Shown piece by piece: positions 1-8,535 of a stretch of DNA of 59,205 nt (positions within the stretch are counted from its first letter, which is position 1; each line of letters begins with the position of its first letter). Made by a program: the position numbers and the translations under genes. The stretch comes from Rhodospirillaceae bacterium (lineage in GTDB: Bacteria > Pseudomonadota > Alphaproteobacteria > Rhodospirillales > JABJKH01): the NCBI GenBank assembly GCA_018660465.1, contig JABJKH010000069.1, positions 1 through 59,205 of the forward strand. The letters are read 5' to 3'. Under the pieces are notes generated by a model. The model saw only the letters and a program-made list of their open reading frames with translations. It was not told where the DNA came from and ran no database searches.

Positions 1-1
1 G

Positions 2-442
2 CGGGAAAGGATCAAACTGAAAACAATGGAACACCGGCGCTTGCAATACCGCAAATACGCCGCTTAATATCTTGAACCAGATGAGCCAGATCCTCCTTTA
101 GATCAGGCCGGTGATTGTTCCAATTTATATGACGACGGACATGACACAGAATGGCAGGACCGTTTGGAAGATCAGGGTTCAGACCAGGAAGAACTTTTAG
201 GCGCAGAAGAAGAGATGGAACAGCGCCGGGACCTCTTGAAGCATGCGATGACCTCTCTGGACCAGCGCGAGCAAGCAATTCTGACTGAACGCCGACTAAA
301 GGATAAAAGGTCGAAGTTAGAGGAATTGGCTAAAATTCACGGCATTTCTCGCGAACGGGTTCGCCAAATAGAAATGCGCGCCTTCGCTAAAATTCAAAAG
401 TTTGTAAAAAATCAGGTTATCGAACAACGAATAGCAGCCTGA
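2..442 (+). CDS. rpoH: 3' part of an RpoH-like sigma factor gene, interrupted by an in-frame TAA
   Basis: The gene enters from the left edge. Downstream of base 68 the frame reads an acidic stretch, the sigma-32 hallmark EWQD (149-160), and a complete region 4 with SRERVRQIE (347-373), the helix-turn-helix that recognises the -35 element in heat-shock sigma factors. Upstream (2-64) the same frame still reads like the region before EWQD in alphaproteobacterial RpoH (TMEHRRLQYRKYAA), but a TAA sits at 65-67 where homologues have an ordinary residue. No ATG or GTG lies between that stop and the TTG at 164, so the tail has no convincing start of its own; a TTG start at 164 would give 92 residues. 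Either this is a decaying second rpoH copy or the stop is a base-call error. The sigma-32 assignment of the tail is firm; the gene's status is not. Confidence 0.7.
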
Positions 443-474
443 TATACCCAAAATTACAATTCGAGTTAAGAAGG

Positions 475-508
475 ACGGGGGGTGCATTTATGCAGCCCCC
501 GTTTTTTT
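475..508 (+). terminator. Intrinsic terminator of the sigma factor gene
   Basis: A 7-bp GC-rich stem (475-481 with 496-502), one G-G mismatch, then TGCA pairing TGCA around a TTTA loop, is followed directly by a run of seven T (502-508). It starts 33 bases after the sigma factor stop. Confidence 0.85.
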
Positions 509-613
509 GCGTTTTCAAATAGATAATAGTCGCATTATGATGTAATTGCGTTAGGTAAGTTATTATTAGGGGCTTCATTGTTTTTTGTGAATTAAGCTAA
601 GAAGCGGGTTTAA

Positions 614-1204
614 ATGACGGATTATAATCTTGAGCGATTAAATATTCTTATTATTGACGATAACAAGCATATGCGCGCGCTGATCAAGAGTATTTTGAAC
701 GCGTTGGGGGTGCGTAATGTTTTGGAGGCCTCCGACGGGGCTGATGCCTTTAAGGAACTCAGGCACTTTCCAGCCGATATAATCATCTGTGATTGGGCTA
801 TGGACCCCCTGGACGGGATCGACTTTACCCGCATGGTGCGCACGGCCAGCGACAGTTCTAATCCCTTCATCCCAATCATAATGTTGACCGGTTATACGGA
901 GATGATGCGCGTTGTCGATGCGCGGGATTCAGGAGTGACAGAATTTTTAGCCAAACCGGTATCTGCAACTAAGCTGTATGGACGTGTGAAATCAATTATT
1001 GAACACCCACGGCCATTCGTGAAAACCACGGGTATGAATGCATATTTCGGTCCGACGCGGCGGCGTGATAGAAGGACCTCCTATAAGGGTTCGGAAAGGC
1101 GATCCAAGGCGGCGACCGTTGTTCCAGGTGATCCTTTTGGTCATTTGCTTAGCAGCGATGATTCGATGTCACCGGATGCCGTCGAAGAGATGTTGCGGTC
1201 TTAG
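614..1204 (+). CDS. Response regulator with a single CheY-like receiver domain
   Basis: The 196-residue protein has a receiver domain at about residues 9-130: acidic pair D15-D16, phospho-acceptor D60 (IIICDW), switch residue T92 (MLTG) and conserved K114 (AKPV). The remaining 65 residues form a basic tail with a FGPTRRRDRR stretch and no DNA-binding or enzymatic output domain. Such stand-alone regulators usually act by protein contact, for example in motility or stress phosphorelays; the partner kinase is not in this window. A purine-rich AAGAAGCGGG lies just before the ATG. Its stop overlaps the stop of the convergent dehydrogenase gene by four bases. Confidence 0.9.
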   Translation: MTDYNLERLNILIIDDNKHMRALIKSILNALGVRNVLEASDGADAFKELRHFPADIIICDWAMDPLDGIDFTRMVRTASDSSNPFIPIIMLTGYTEMMRVVDARDSGVTEFLAKPVSATKLYGRVKSIIEHPRPFVKTTGMNAYFGPTRRRDRRTSYKGSERRSKAATVVPGDPFGHLLSSDDSMSPDAVEEMLRS

Positions 1205-2100
1205 CCATCTTTTTCCCTAACCCGAATTCCAGCCCACTCTTCCATTACCTTAATCATCGTTGTAGAAGGCTCGTCGCCCAGTCCCTTAAGCACGCCAATG
1301 GTAAAATAGTTTTTAACGACACTGCCCGCTAGCGCAGGCATGCCAAGCGCTTCGGCTTGGTCCATGTAAAGTGATACATCCTTCAGCAGCAACTTGGTCG
1401 CCATATTGGCCGACGATCCTTCCTTAATGAGTTTGGGAAACTTAATTTCCGAGGCCCAAGAGCGGGCCGCACCCGCATTCATCACATCAAGCATTTGTGC
1501 AGGGTCGAGACCTGTTAGCTTGCCGACGGTCAGTACCTCCGCCAATGCCATGGCGATCGTCGCTGACACGTAGTTATTTGAACATTTCATGGTTTGCCCA
1601 AGCCCCTGCGCTTCGCCTAGGAAAAAGTACGACCCTAATACGTCCAGAATTGGCTGCAGCCTATCAGCGGTTTCTTTTTGACCAGAGACCATCAGCGACA
1701 ACGATCCCTCGTTCGCACCCTTCATGCCGCCGCTGACGGGGCAATCGATGCAGGTTATGTTGTGCGTCTCTAGACCTTCAGCAACTTCGATTGCGACGAC
1801 CGGGCCGGTGGTCGAAAGATCTACGTAGGTTTTTATTATTTTGCCTTGGTGAAGGCCTTTATCACCAAGCGCGACATCCTTAACGATGGCGGGCATGGGC
1901 AGGCTGACCAGTACCGTCTCTACAAGATCAGCAACGTGGGCGGGATTGTCGGCAACCGTTGCACCTCGGTCTTGGAATGGTTTCGTCCGACTAGGGTCAA
2001 TGTCATAAACCACCAACCCATAGCCCGCATCCATCAACCGCCCCGCCATCGGCGTGCCAATCATCCCAACGCCAATAAAACCGAGAGTTTCTTTCGTCAT
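1201..2100 (-). CDS. NAD(P)-dependent 3-hydroxyisobutyrate dehydrogenase family oxidoreductase
   Basis: The 299-residue protein is a beta-hydroxyacid dehydrogenase. The N-terminal Rossmann motif is GFIGVGMIGTPMA (residues 7-19), the substrate-binding signature is DCPVSGG (119-125), and the catalytic lysine is K172 in GQTMKCSNNY. I start it at the ATG at 2100 because the family begins within a few residues of the Rossmann strand; an upstream in-frame start would add 24 residues overlapping the previous gene. It lies 7 bases after the molybdenum hydroxylase large subunit, so it is probably the last gene of that operon. It would oxidise or reduce a 3-hydroxyacid or semialdehyde; the substrate cannot be read from sequence. 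Confidence 0.88.
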   Translation of the reverse strand: MTKETLGFIGVGMIGTPMAGRLMDAGYGLVVYDIDPSRTKPFQDRGATVADNPAHVADLVETVLVSLPMPAIVKDVALGDKGLHQGKIIKTYVDLSTTGPVVAIEVAEGLETHNITCIDCPVSGGMKGANEGSLSLMVSGQKETADRLQPILDVLGSYFFLGEAQGLGQTMKCSNNYVSATIAMALAEVLTVGKLTGLDPAQMLDVMNAGAARSWASEIKFPKLIKEGSSANMATKLLLKDVSLYMDQAEALGMPALAGSVVKNYFTIGVLKGLGDEPSTTMIKVMEEWAGIRVREKDG

Positions 2101-2107
2101 GAGATTT

Positions 2108-4489
2108 TTAAACTTTCCCCAAAGCCCGCAACACCATCTCCGGCGTAATCGGTTGATCCGTGACCCTCGCATTTAGAGGGGAGAGGGCATCGTTTACAGC
2201 GTTTAGGATTGCCGCCGGGGCACCGCCGGTACCGGCTTCACCGACGCCCTTGGCCCCCAGTTCGGATGTGCCGGTCGGAGATTCCACATGGCCGACGACG
2301 ATGTCCGGCATTTCAACCGCCATGGGGACCAGATAGTCGGCCATTGTTGCGTTTAACAACTGTCCATCTTCTGAGTACTGACAGTGCTCAAAAAGCACAC
2401 CACCGATGCCCTGAACCACGCCGCCGCGGACTTGTTCGTCAACCAGTTGTGGGTTGATAACCCGGCCACAATCTTCGACCACGAAATGTTTCAGTAGCTT
2501 GATAAATCCAGTGTCGGTATCGACTTCCACATAGGCACCTTGAATGCCATTGGTCAGCACGAACGGAAATTCAGTTACTCGGAAATGGCGGGTGACGACG
2601 AATTCGGGATTAACATCATTGGGAATTTCATGGGTGCGAAATTGGACCATGGTGGCCAGTTCTTCAAGCCCCATGCGTTCGGTTTCACTTTCTTTATCAA
2701 CGACAATACCGTTGATCATATCGAGCGCATCAGCGTCAGATTGCAGGACAGAGGCTGCAACTGTGAGGACATTCTCCTTTAGCGCCTTACCCGCTTGTAG
2801 GGCCGCCTCGCCGCCGATGCCAGCCCCGCGAGAAGCCCAGGTGCCGCCCCCATAGGCGGACGTATCGGTATCACCTGTCAGCACGCGCACGTCTTCCATC
2901 GGCACACCGACAGCCGTCGCCACCACTTGGGCAATGATTGTTTCGGTGCCTTGGCCTTGTTCTGTGACACCGATGGTGCAGGTGACTTTGCCAGTCGGTT
3001 CAATCCGAAGGGTGCAGCCATCCATGGCCGAAACTTTGGCACCGCCGATGCCGTAGAACATAGGACTGGGGTTGGTGACTTCAATAAAGCTGGCGAGGCC
3101 GATGCCCCGGTAGACGCCTTCACTCCGAAGCTTTTCTTGCTCGTCGCGCTTGGTGTCGTAGTCCATCATCTTCAGCAGCTTCTCAAGGCACTCCTGATGA
3201 GACAATTTTTCCAGCGGCAGCCCTGACGGAATTTTGGTCGGATAGCCGTCATCAGGGAGCAGGTTCAAGCGACGGAACTCAACCGGGGTCAGCCCCGCCT
3301 TCTCTGCCGCCAAATCTGCCATTGCTTCGCCAACAGCTGTCGCAATTGGATGGCCGACGGCGCGGTACTGGCACATCATGTTTTTGTTCTGAAAGACCAC
3401 GTCGCCGACGGCCTTGTAGTTAGGGATTAGATACTGCCCGCCGGTGAGGTTCAGAACTTGGTTGAGTTCGATGGCGCTGGAACGGGGATACATGGAATAA
3501 GGCCCGATACCGGTCAGGTCGTCGATTTCAAAGGCAACGATCCGGCCATCGGCATCCAGCCCTACTTTCGCCTTAACCCGATGGTCGCGGGCGTGGATAT
3601 CGGCTGAAAAACTCTCTAATCGATCGGCGATAAATTTCACGGGTCGGCCGAGAAATTTGCTCAACATCAGGGTCGCGACCTCGTCTCCATAGGTATGGAT
3701 TTTGATGCCGAATGAACCGCCAACGTCTGGGCTGATGACACGGATAGAAGTTTCCGGAATATCCAGAATATTCGCCCACACGGCCTGGAAGAAATGCGGC
3801 CCCTGGCCAGAATGGTGGACCGTCATGCGTTCGTCGATCGGGTCATAATCAGCAAGGATAGCCCTCGGTTCCACCGTTACGCCTGTATGGCGGCCAAATT
3901 GAAAGGTTTCTTCCACCACGTGGACGGCATCAGCAAATGCCTTGTCCACGTCGCCCGATATGACTTCCCGGTGCCAAGCGTGGTTATCGCCCAGGTCCGC
4001 ATGAATGACAGGGGTATCGGCATCTAATGCTGTCTCCATATCGGTGACGGCGGGGAGTTCCTTCCAATCGATCACGACCAAGGCGGCAGCGTCTTCGGCA
4101 ATGGCCCGGCTGGTGGCAGCGATGGCGACAACCGGCTCGCCCTGCCACCTGGCGCGGCCATGAGCCAACGGCATTTGCGGGGGCGATCTCAGACCTTCAA
4201 GATGAACAAGCACGCCAACAACGGGTTTGCAGACACCCTCCAAATCATCGCCGGTAATGATCGAAACGACACCGGGCAAGGCCTTGGCTTCAGAAACATC
4301 GATGCTCAGAATTTCGGCATGAGCATAAGGGCTACGAACCATCGCCGCGTGTAGCATCCGGGGCAGCTTGATATCGTCCACAAAGTTCCCGCGACCTGCT
4401 AGATGGCGTTTTGCATTAGGCCGGGTGGGGGAGCGTCCAACATAGCTATTGGGTCGGTCAAAGAAGGAGACGGGGGAAGGATCAGCCAT
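2108..4489 (-). CDS. Xanthine dehydrogenase / CO dehydrogenase family molybdenum-binding large subunit
   Basis: At 793 residues it matches the usual size of CoxL-type subunits carrying the molybdopterin-cytosine-dinucleotide cofactor. It begins with the family's RPNAKRHLAGRGNFVDD-type entry and ends with ELGAKGVGEAGTGG, whose glutamate is the catalytic base. The active-site loop reads QYRAVGHP rather than the AYXCSFR of true CO dehydrogenases or the AYRGAGR of form II enzymes, so CO oxidation is unlikely and an aromatic or aldehyde substrate more plausible. The ATG shares its A with the TAA of the 2Fe-2S subunit (TAATG), showing translational coupling; this is why I prefer 4489 to a start 18 bases upstream. 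With the next two genes it makes a complete three-subunit enzyme. Confidence 0.92.
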   Translation of the reverse strand: MADPSPVSFFDRPNSYVGRSPTRPNAKRHLAGRGNFVDDIKLPRMLHAAMVRSPYAHAEILSIDVSEAKALPGVVSIITGDDLEGVCKPVVGVLVHLEGLRSPPQMPLAHGRARWQGEPVVAIAATSRAIAEDAAALVVIDWKELPAVTDMETALDADTPVIHADLGDNHAWHREVISGDVDKAFADAVHVVEETFQFGRHTGVTVEPRAILADYDPIDERMTVHHSGQGPHFFQAVWANILDIPETSIRVISPDVGGSFGIKIHTYGDEVATLMLSKFLGRPVKFIADRLESFSADIHARDHRVKAKVGLDADGRIVAFEIDDLTGIGPYSMYPRSSAIELNQVLNLTGGQYLIPNYKAVGDVVFQNKNMMCQYRAVGHPIATAVGEAMADLAAEKAGLTPVEFRRLNLLPDDGYPTKIPSGLPLEKLSHQECLEKLLKMMDYDTKRDEQEKLRSEGVYRGIGLASFIEVTNPSPMFYGIGGAKVSAMDGCTLRIEPTGKVTCTIGVTEQGQGTETIIAQVVATAVGVPMEDVRVLTGDTDTSAYGGGTWASRGAGIGGEAALQAGKALKENVLTVAASVLQSDADALDMINGIVVDKESETERMGLEELATMVQFRTHEIPNDVNPEFVVTRHFRVTEFPFVLTNGIQGAYVEVDTDTGFIKLLKHFVVEDCGRVINPQLVDEQVRGGVVQGIGGVLFEHCQYSEDGQLLNATMADYLVPMAVEMPDIVVGHVESPTGTSELGAKGVGEAGTGGAPAAILNAVNDALSPLNARVTDQPITPEMVLRALGKV

Positions 4490-4983
4490 TATTTGGATCC
4501 CCCGCAATTATCGGCGCGCGCGCGAGCAATTTTTTCGACTGCATCGACAATCGCTTCGTAGCCGGTGCAGCGGCAATAATTTCCAGACAGGAATTCGCGA
4601 ATTCCTTCGCGGTCAGGGGTACCATCGGTCTTTAAGTATTCAGCAGATGCCAGCAGCATTCCCGGCGTACAAAATCCGCATTGCAGGGCATTCCTCTGCA
4701 AAAAGGCGTCTTGCAAGTCGCTGATTTCACCAGAGTCATGGAGGCCCTCGATGGTTACCACATCAGCACCTTCGGCCTGGACCGCCAGCATTAGACAGCC
4801 CCGTACGATAACGCCGTCAACGCGGATGGTGCAGGCGCCGCAGACACCATGTTCACAGCCGACGTGACTGCCGGTTAGGTCAAGTTCACCCCGCAGAAAG
4901 TCGACCAGATTGGTTCGCGCCGACACACGCGCTGAAACCTGCTCGCCGTTGACCGTTAGAGAGATATCAATCAGTTGATCCAT
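4489..4983 (-). CDS. (2Fe-2S)-binding small subunit of a molybdenum hydroxylase
   Basis: The 164-residue protein carries both cluster motifs of the CoxS family: the plant-ferredoxin type CEHGVCGAC with a further Cys in RGC, and the alpha-helical type CGFCTPG plus CRCTGY. It passes electrons between the Mo site of the large subunit and the FAD subunit. It lies 4 bases after the FAD subunit stop and overlaps the large subunit start by one base, giving the order FAD, 2Fe-2S, Mo. Length is normal and both clusters appear intact. Confidence 0.95.
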   Translation of the reverse strand: MDQLIDISLTVNGEQVSARVSARTNLVDFLRGELDLTGSHVGCEHGVCGACTIRVDGVIVRGCLMLAVQAEGADVVTIEGLHDSGEISDLQDAFLQRNALQCGFCTPGMLLASAEYLKTDGTPDREGIREFLSGNYCRCTGYEAIVDAVEKIARARADNCGGSK

Positions 4984-4987
4984 AAGA

Positions 4988-5842
4988 CTATTCCGTTAAT
5001 TGGTTAAGAGCGCGGCCTAAAATAACCCGCGCTAAATGGCTTTTGAATTCGGCGCTTCCATGCAAGTCCGACGAGGGATCAAGATCGCCATTCAAGGCTT
5101 CTTGTGCACGAGTGAGCGTCTCATCTGTGAGACTTTGGCCCTCCAGCGCTTGGGCTGCGTTGGTCGCTAAAATCGCCTTGTCGCCGACACCGAAATAAAC
5201 GATGCGGAGGGCACCAAGGGTTCCGCCAGTGACAGGGCCATGGATTGCCACGCCAACCAAAGCGTAATCCCCATGTCGGCGGGCTAATTCATTAAATGCA
5301 GAACGGGACTCAGATGCGGGGAGCGGAAAATGCACGGCTGTTAAAAGCTCATCCGCCTGACGTTCGGTTTCGAAGAGGCCATGAAAAAAATTGTCGGCAG
5401 CGATACGCCGGATGCCGCCGGGGCCTTGAACTTCAAATTCAGCATCTAGTGCAACCGCGCAGGCAGGCATTTCAGCCGCAGGGTCCGCCAAGGAGATGCT
5501 GCCGCCCAGGGTTCCCCGATTGCGAATGGCGGCATGACCGACATGGCCAATTGCCATCTTGAGCAAGGGCAGATGCTGGGCGACGATTTCCGAATTTTCT
5601 ACTTCCGCATGTCGGGTTAACGCACCGATTCGAATGCTGCCGTCTTCTTGGCTAATGCCAGAGAGTTCCTCAATCGAATTGATATCGATCAGGGCTTCGG
5701 GGGCCAGAAGACGCAAGTTCATCATTGCCATCAGGCTTTGACCGCCAGCAAGAATCTGGGCGTCGTCGCCGTGTTCTTCCAGTAACGCAAGGGCGTTGCT
5801 GACAGAATCCGCGCGGTAGTAATTAAAGGGGGACGGTTTCAC
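4988..5842 (-). CDS. FAD-binding medium subunit of a molybdenum hydroxylase
   Basis: The 284-residue protein has the two FAD-contact motifs of CoxM-type subunits, AGGQSLMAMMNLRL near residue 32 and IRNRGTLGGS near residue 108, followed by the CO dehydrogenase flavoprotein C-terminal domain. It delivers electrons from the 2Fe-2S clusters to an acceptor, probably the quinone pool or NAD. The start codon is GTG (5842-5840), preceded by AAGGA at about 8 bases. The gene follows the ankyrin protein gene by only 15 bases, so the two may share a transcript. Confidence 0.93.
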   Translation of the reverse strand: MKPSPFNYYRADSVSNALALLEEHGDDAQILAGGQSLMAMMNLRLLAPEALIDINSIEELSGISQEDGSIRIGALTRHAEVENSEIVAQHLPLLKMAIGHVGHAAIRNRGTLGGSISLADPAAEMPACAVALDAEFEVQGPGGIRRIAADNFFHGLFETERQADELLTAVHFPLPASESRSAFNELARRHGDYALVGVAIHGPVTGGTLGALRIVYFGVGDKAILATNAAQALEGQSLTDETLTRAQEALNGDLDPSSDLHGSAEFKSHLARVILGRALNQLTE

Positions 5843-5857
5843 TTTTCAATCCTTCTT

Positions 5858-8449
5858 TCAGCGCGCCTTTCGAGGGCGTTTTTTACGACGGGTCGTTGAA
5901 TACTTCATGCGCATTAGCATGATATCAGCAGTCGAGACATAACGAAATATCATCTGATCACCGGATGAATAGAGCCGAATTACCCCGGCACCGTCGGCAG
6001 GCAGGATCGACCGCAGATCATCTGTTTTACGGACTTCCAGAATAACGTCCCTGCCCATGGCAGGATTGGCAACACGCCATCGAACGGTCGGATTATTTTC
6101 CGCAGGGGCACCAATCCGATGCATCAAAATTTTAGGATATTCGGTCGGCGGGCCGTATTTTTTTTCAAAGTAATTAATAAGTTTATCAAATGTATCTGTG
6201 GGAAAATTTATATGAATTTGGCTCGCTTTTCCACCGTCATAACGGATCATGGCCATGTCGTCGCCCATAAGGGAGAGGGGACTTTTGAGAGTTTTTCTAA
6301 TAGGGTCCGGCCATACGACACGTTCCAGGCAAAACAATATATTTTGTTCGGTTTTTTCAACGCATTTATTATCCTCGACTAATTCAATGTTTAATTCTTG
6401 GCCTAAATTATTTGCCGTACCTACGACAAGATTAACGTTTTGGGAAATCGAAATGGCTTGAATAGGCGGGGGCGGTTCTGGAAGGGGCAAGTTCGCATAG
6501 GAAGCACTATTTTCTGGAGATCCATTCTCCGGAAATTCGTTCACCGAAGTTTGGTTCTCCGAAGGATTTTCTTCAGGAGGTTTTTTCTCGGGAGGTTGAA
6601 CCTCTGGAGTTTCAACTTTCACCGTTGGATTAACCTTAGCCGTTTCCGTTTTAGGTCGGTCTTTAAGATTCTTATTCCATCTGCGTTTGAAGTAGTGACC
6701 AATTTTTGCGAAGACGCTTTGCTTGGTTTCGGACTGCTCAGAGGGGGGCGTTATCGACTCGGCCTCTTCAGATGTTTCTTTCTTAAAATTTTTCTTAGGC
6801 TCTTTTGGGGAAGAACCCTCAGGTATTTGTTTTGGCTCGGGAGTGGGCTCTGAAGTCGATTTAGAATCTAGGGGTATCCGGTTTTTTTGCCGAGCAGCAA
6901 CTTGCCTGCGTTGTTCGACCTTTTGTTTGAATTCAGCCGCCGCTTGTTCTTGCTCAGCTACGGGATCAATTTTTGGTTCCGGCGTTGGTTTGGATTCTGT
7001 TTTAGCGGGGGGCGCTAATTCTGCTTCGGCGCGTTGTTTTGCTGCTGCTGCCGCTTTCTCTTGTCGTACCTTTTGTTCTGCATCTTTTTGCTTGCGGGCT
7101 TTGGCAAAGGCACGGGCGCGGATTTCTACTTCATCATTTATGTTGTGATCGTTTGTTTTATGCTGGGGTTCATCGGAAGTCGTGCTCCGATTTGTTGCGA
7201 CTTCTTCCTCAGCAGGAGCTTCCGAAGATCGATCTGATGATAAGGGTAAGCGTGGGTCCTTCGGCAAACCTTTTTTTGTGCCGTCCTTTTTGTCATCTGT
7301 GAAGGGGACCCACCCAGTCATGGAATCCCACGCGCTTGAGAAAAATCCTTTTTCTGGCTTTGCAGACGGTTCCTTTACGGCTTTAGGTGTAGTTTCCTTC
7401 GCTGTTTTAGCAGGCGCTTCCTTCACCGCCTTAGATACCGGTTCGGGGACCTTTTTTGGCAACGGCGCAGGCGTTACTTGGGTCGGACGGCTCGGTTGTG
7501 CTTGTTTCGTTTGGGGATCTTCTGGGGAGGCTTTTGGTGCGTCTTTATCTCCTGTAAACGGCACCCATCCGGTCATAGAATCCCACACATTGGAGATAAA
7601 ACCACCGCTAGGTTTTGGAACGGCGGGAGCCGTCACAATGCCTTTTGCGGCTTTGGTTGTGGTGGTGACAGGCGAAGTCGGACTGGGAGCCGGCAACGGA
7701 TCAGGTGTTCGGACAAGTGTGCCGTCATCAGTTGTAAGTGGCGGTGGTTCGGGCGGTGCTTTTATAGCGGTGCTTTCGACGGGAGCCGGTGCGGGCACTT
7801 GTGGAATTTTTGGTGGTGCTGGTATGGCCTGGGTCGATGGTGGGCTCAGAGCCGGTGCTGATGGTTTTGGTGCTATGGGTAAGGTAGGGGCCTTGATTGC
7901 GGGCGGAGAAAACCTAGGTGCGGCAATGCGAGGCTGGGTTGGTAATTGCGGTGCACTGATGACAGGTGGCCTAATAGCTGGCGCACTGATAACAGGTGGA
8001 GCGATCGCTGGCTGCGGCACAGGTTTGAAAACCGGAGCAGAAAATTGTGGGCCCGAAACAATTGGCGGCGCAATTTGGTTTGGCGGAGTTAGAGCCGGCA
8101 ACGGTGCCACAGGGGGTGTCACGGGGGGCGGCAGGGGTATTTCCTCCTGCTTTGGCGCAGGGGTCTGATGGATGGCCAAAAGAAAATGCGCTACGTCAAA
8201 ATGTCCCAAATCAACGGCCAGATCGACGGGCCGTACGCCCAGGGAATTTTCAGCACCGACATTGGCACCCTGACTGACCGCAGTACGAGCCGCTTCCAGG
8301 TCGTTTTCATTAATAGCTTTAAATAATTGACGCGTTGAACTGGACAGGCCTTCAGTCGTCGGGTCGTTTGCCTGCACATCCTGAGCAGCAACGACGACCA
8401 GCAAGGCCAGAACCAATGTGGCAAAACATCGAAAGAAAATTGCCGCCAT
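5858..8449 (-). CDS. Exported ankyrin-repeat protein with long proline-rich and charged linkers and a C-terminal globular domain
   Basis: The 863-residue protein has a Sec-type signal peptide (residues 1-28, LVLALLVVVAAQDVQA). Next comes one or two ankyrin repeats (about 36-95, with LFKAINENDLEAARTAVSQG and PVDLAVDLGHFDVAHFLL). A Pro-rich run follows (about 97-260), built on iterated PPVISAP-like units. The motif WDSMTGWVPFT occurs twice, at about 289-299 and 374-384, in a Lys/Pro/Glu-rich region. An Ala/Lys/Gln-rich segment near 440-525 is likely helical. The last about 200 residues are a compact-looking domain containing VGTANNLGQELNIEL and FPTDTFDKLINYFEKKYGPP. I do not recognise that domain. 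The design suggests a periplasm-spanning or envelope-attached protein. AGAGGAATTT precedes the ATG. The molybdenum hydroxylase genes follow closely, but no functional link is evident. Confidence 0.8.
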   Translation of the reverse strand: MAAIFFRCFATLVLALLVVVAAQDVQANDPTTEGLSSSTRQLFKAINENDLEAARTAVSQGANVGAENSLGVRPVDLAVDLGHFDVAHFLLAIHQTPAPKQEEIPLPPPVTPPVAPLPALTPPNQIAPPIVSGPQFSAPVFKPVPQPAIAPPVISAPAIRPPVISAPQLPTQPRIAAPRFSPPAIKAPTLPIAPKPSAPALSPPSTQAIPAPPKIPQVPAPAPVESTAIKAPPEPPPLTTDDGTLVRTPDPLPAPSPTSPVTTTTKAAKGIVTAPAVPKPSGGFISNVWDSMTGWVPFTGDKDAPKASPEDPQTKQAQPSRPTQVTPAPLPKKVPEPVSKAVKEAPAKTAKETTPKAVKEPSAKPEKGFFSSAWDSMTGWVPFTDDKKDGTKKGLPKDPRLPLSSDRSSEAPAEEEVATNRSTTSDEPQHKTNDHNINDEVEIRARAFAKARKQKDAEQKVRQEKAAAAAKQRAEAELAPPAKTESKPTPEPKIDPVAEQEQAAAEFKQKVEQRRQVAARQKNRIPLDSKSTSEPTPEPKQIPEGSSPKEPKKNFKKETSEEAESITPPSEQSETKQSVFAKIGHYFKRRWNKNLKDRPKTETAKVNPTVKVETPEVQPPEKKPPEENPSENQTSVNEFPENGSPENSASYANLPLPEPPPPIQAISISQNVNLVVGTANNLGQELNIELVEDNKCVEKTEQNILFCLERVVWPDPIRKTLKSPLSLMGDDMAMIRYDGGKASQIHINFPTDTFDKLINYFEKKYGPPTEYPKILMHRIGAPAENNPTVRWRVANPAMGRDVILEVRKTDDLRSILPADGAGVIRLYSSGDQMIFRYVSTADIMLMRMKYSTTRRKKRPRKAR

Positions 8450-8535
8450 AAATTCCTCTTACAAATACAAAGATAGTTGAAATGATTTTAACACGCTAAG
8501 CAGGATCTAATCCATAACCCTGAAGGGAAGCTCGA

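Noticed and set aside
2108-5842. True aerobic CO dehydrogenase (coxMSL)
   Set aside because: The large subunit lacks the AYXCSFR loop needed for the Cu-Mo site.
7182-8168. 328-residue Gly/Ala-rich open frame on the + strand
   Set aside because: It is the complement of the proline-rich region of the exported ankyrin protein; Pro codons read as Gly on the other strand.
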